Assembly: GCF_014805685.1 (NCBI RefSeq)
Contig: NC_060904.1
Location: 15,280,811-15,344,810 of the forward strand
Origin: Silurus meridionalis
Lineage: Eukaryota; Chordata; Actinopteri; Siluriformes; Siluridae
DNA length: 64,000 nt
Reading direction: 5' to 3'
The first letter of the stretch is position 1, and each line of letters opens with the position of its first letter. A program made the translations under genes and the position numbers. The notes under the pieces were generated by a model that made no database searches, was not told where the DNA came from, and saw only the letters and a list, made by a program, of their open reading frames with translations. Shown in pieces: positions 61,271 through 64,000 of the stretch.

Positions 61271-64000
61271 TTGGTTTATTAGTTTTTATTTGGAGTTAAA
61301 GAGAAAAGAGTGTAGTTTTTAAGCGTACCAGATCCGCTTCTCTGACGAGGTGTGTGAGCATTAAGGCAGCATGCGCTCGAGGTATACGAAACTACACCGA
61401 TCGCAACACACAGGTGAAAGGATACGAGCGAGCCAGCAAATACATTTGTGTACTTGTTGGCAGCTCGGCGCTTTTCTAAAGTTATAAATGGCACTTGTGT
61501 TTTGTCCGTGCCAATTCTCAGGAACACGGCAGCTTTCCAAGTCAGTGTCAATATTTATTGGCCTCATTATGATCCATTTCTGGTGCGTATTGGATTGCAA
61601 TCCTTGGCTCTTAGCGAGTTCTCTGGGAACTTCGAGTAAACACTAGCAACTTGTGAACCGATCGAGAAGACTGCCAGACCTGGTGTTAAACTTTCTTCGA
61701 CGGATTTTTTTTTCACCCTGCACAATATATATCCGAGCCAAAATAACATGGATATTTTAGGAACGTCAATTTGTCAATTTGTCCTGTTTTAAAGGACGTT
61801 AATATGCAGGAGAAAGCGACCCTTTATGGCCGACACCTGAACATGGCACCGATGTGGAATGAAGATTCTCAAATACCAACATGACTATTAAGACATAGTT
61901 TGCCAGGGTCTATGTGGAAGAACTAGTGGTGAATGAGACAAGCAGAAAGCAGACATACACTATAAAATATTACTCCAGTAAAAATGCTCTCTTTAAACTT
62001 TCACTTAAAAAGAAGTACAAAAGTATTTGCATTCAAATGTACTTAAGTATCAAAATTACTATGATTTATTATGGCTATAATGTTCCTATTATCATTTTTG
62101 TCCCAAGACTCTTTGCTTAATCAACTCAGTTGCAGTTACTCAGCACACTGATCTATTAATAGAATGATATTAATGAGTCAAACACTGATATCTATTTAAA
62201 TTATCTTGAGGGCAAACTATTATTTTCATCTACTTAAAAAGAAATTGTGCAATTAAGGTCACGGGTGTTGTCAGGAGTTTCTTCCAGCATTTATTCCTCT
62301 CAAAATGTTCTGCTTGCTGTTGAACTGTATGTCAGCGTAAGTAGATACCACCAAGCGTCAATCAAAACAAGTTGAAACAGAGCGCGCACTACTCTGATTG
62401 GTGGTTTGCTGCGTGTTTGACCAGTTAAATTTTTATCCAGTCATTCATAAAATACTGACTGATATCGCAAAATGTAGTGAAGTTAAAGTAAATGTCTTCT
62501 CAAATGGAAACACTTTTGTAAAATACAGATACGTGAAAAATCTACATAAGTACAGTAACGAATTACTCTAGCTCTCTGAACACATTCAGGATTAATTTAA
62601 ATTGCCAACTTCATTTCAGACCTATTTGACCAATGGACTTGGAGCTCTATATTAATGCCCATGGTTTTGAAATGTTCACTGCCCTGGTGTCCAGTTACTT
62701 TTGGCTATCTAATGTAATGTAGCAGATAATCAAAATGCAAACTAGATAATAGCATGTATTAAAAATATATTTATACTGTATATCCAGGAAGCTTCAGTGT
62801 ATCATAGCTGAATCATTTAACCAATAAAGAAATAGTGTACATAAATAGCATCGTTGGCACACACTATATGTCAAAGCAAAGCATCTTCCACATACATATA
62901 TATATATATATTTATCTCCCAACCTCCTGCCGTTTTTACAGCAAAGTCACAGCAATTTGCTGCAAACGTAAAATGTAGGATCTGCTGACATTTCCAACAG
63001 GAGACTCCAGAGCTCAATTGCTTTTAATGGTCCAATGGGATGGTTAAAATATTTGCAGCGAAAAAGGGTGAAAGAGGGATAGGGCAAAGAGGAGTCTTGC
63101 AGTAAACATTTAGTGATCATCTTGTCTGTTTGGTTTTTATAACTTGCAATGAAGGTTTTCAATATCAGGGGAATGACTTGATAACTAAGCAGCGTAGGGT
63201 GTGATTTGCATGACCGAGGGCGGTAGGAGTGAAGAGCAGAAGAATAAATCCAAGTGAAACCAACGAATAGCAAGGAATGACTGCACACCGTACTGTACAC
63301 ACCTGTGCTCTTCATTCTGTTCATGACCTGCTCGATAATCACTTATTCGAATCGTGTTATTTATGTTCTCTGTCAAGGTTTAAGGCAGAGGCTATTTTAA
63401 ACCGGGAGTGGATCCTCACTCTGTAGTGTCTGGGGACGGGGAATGCTCGGCACTCTGTTTGACCTCGGTTCATAAGTTGCTTGTGCTGTAATCGGAGCAT
63501 CCAACAAGCAACCCTAGACAGGGGGAAAGCCGGGAAACGGAACGAAAAAATGCATATTGAGGTTATATTTTGTGCTATACAACATTTTCTGCATATATTT
63601 ACCTATTATAATTTAAAGGTTTAGGAATAGCTTTGAATAGAGGTAGATTTTGCTGATACAGATAGCTAGGTTATATCGTACTTTCGGTCAACTGATTAAT
63701 CAACTGATGTTTTTTTTTAAATGGATACTGGATAAAAAATATAAGAAAAAAGCAAACACACCATTTAAAAAAGTGCTGAACTTTATTAGAAAAATACCTG
63801 TATTGAATCATGTGCTAAAATAAATAAATAAGAATACATTAATTATGTTAATAAATGTTGGTTAAAATTAATGACAAGCATTTAAACTAAAACTAAAATT
63901 AACACTCCAAATAAATAGAAATAATTACATCCAAAATGAATAAAAAGCACTTAAAATAAACAGCGCGTAGTGTCAATGATTCGCCTCTAGAGGCCGCTTT
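61271..64000. other. ago3 intron 4 to window end
   Basis: Positions 62610-62715 ('tggtgtccagttacttttgg') look like another Tc1-like right end. 62895-62915 is a short (TA)n, and 63640-63715 matches the hAT-like fragment at 26215. No exon encoding the expected next ago3 residues (YTPVGRSFF) was found, so it must lie beyond the window. Confidence 0.5.

Overview
The window is nuclear DNA of a ray-finned fish. The evidence is the three vertebrate genes it carries, GT-AG introns, dense CA/GA/TA microsatellites, and many remnants of Tc1-like, mariner, hAT, RTE and L2-type elements and tRNA-derived SINEs. The abundance of Tc1 and SINE copies suggests an otophysan such as a catfish, but that is an inference. 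No prokaryotic feature, CRISPR array or virus-like gene is supported.

Three protein genes can be assembled exon by exon. (1) dhdds, minus strand, 3174-12319: eight coding exons, 335 residues, the catalytic subunit of the cis-prenyltransferase that makes dolichol. Its CpG-bearing promoter, with CRE/ATF and ETS-like sites, lies near 14.5 kb. (2) ago1, plus strand, 16788-40938: nineteen coding exons, 858 residues, a complete microRNA-guided Argonaute with the D-E-D-R active-site pattern of vertebrate AGO1. Its 3' UTR runs to poly(A) signals near 43.7 kb. (3) ago3, plus strand, from 47646: the first four coding exons (through 59354, about 173 residues, N-terminal region) are present and the rest lies beyond the window. 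dhdds and ago1 are head to head; ago1 and ago3 are in tandem, as in the vertebrate AGO4-AGO1-AGO3 cluster.

Regions: 1-3.1 kb, repeats downstream of dhdds; 3.2-14.6 kb, dhdds with mariner, hAT, Tc1 and SINE insertions and a 1.2-kb GA tract; 14.6-16.3 kb, a repeat-filled spacer; 16.3-43.8 kb, ago1; 43.8-46.7 kb, an intergenic family of local duplications split by an L2-type LINE; 46.7-64 kb, the ago3 promoter, 5' end and long introns.

The points most worth checking are these. Two inverted copies of one MITE, about 250 bp each, flank ago1 exon 5, a layout that could drive exon circularisation. A 91-codon in-frame open extension follows the ago1 stop. A decayed duplicate of the ago3 promoter lies 2.2 kb upstream of the active one. 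The ago1 exon 13 acceptor tract is a pure (TG)n repeat. A perfect 35-bp hairpin sits in a dhdds intron.
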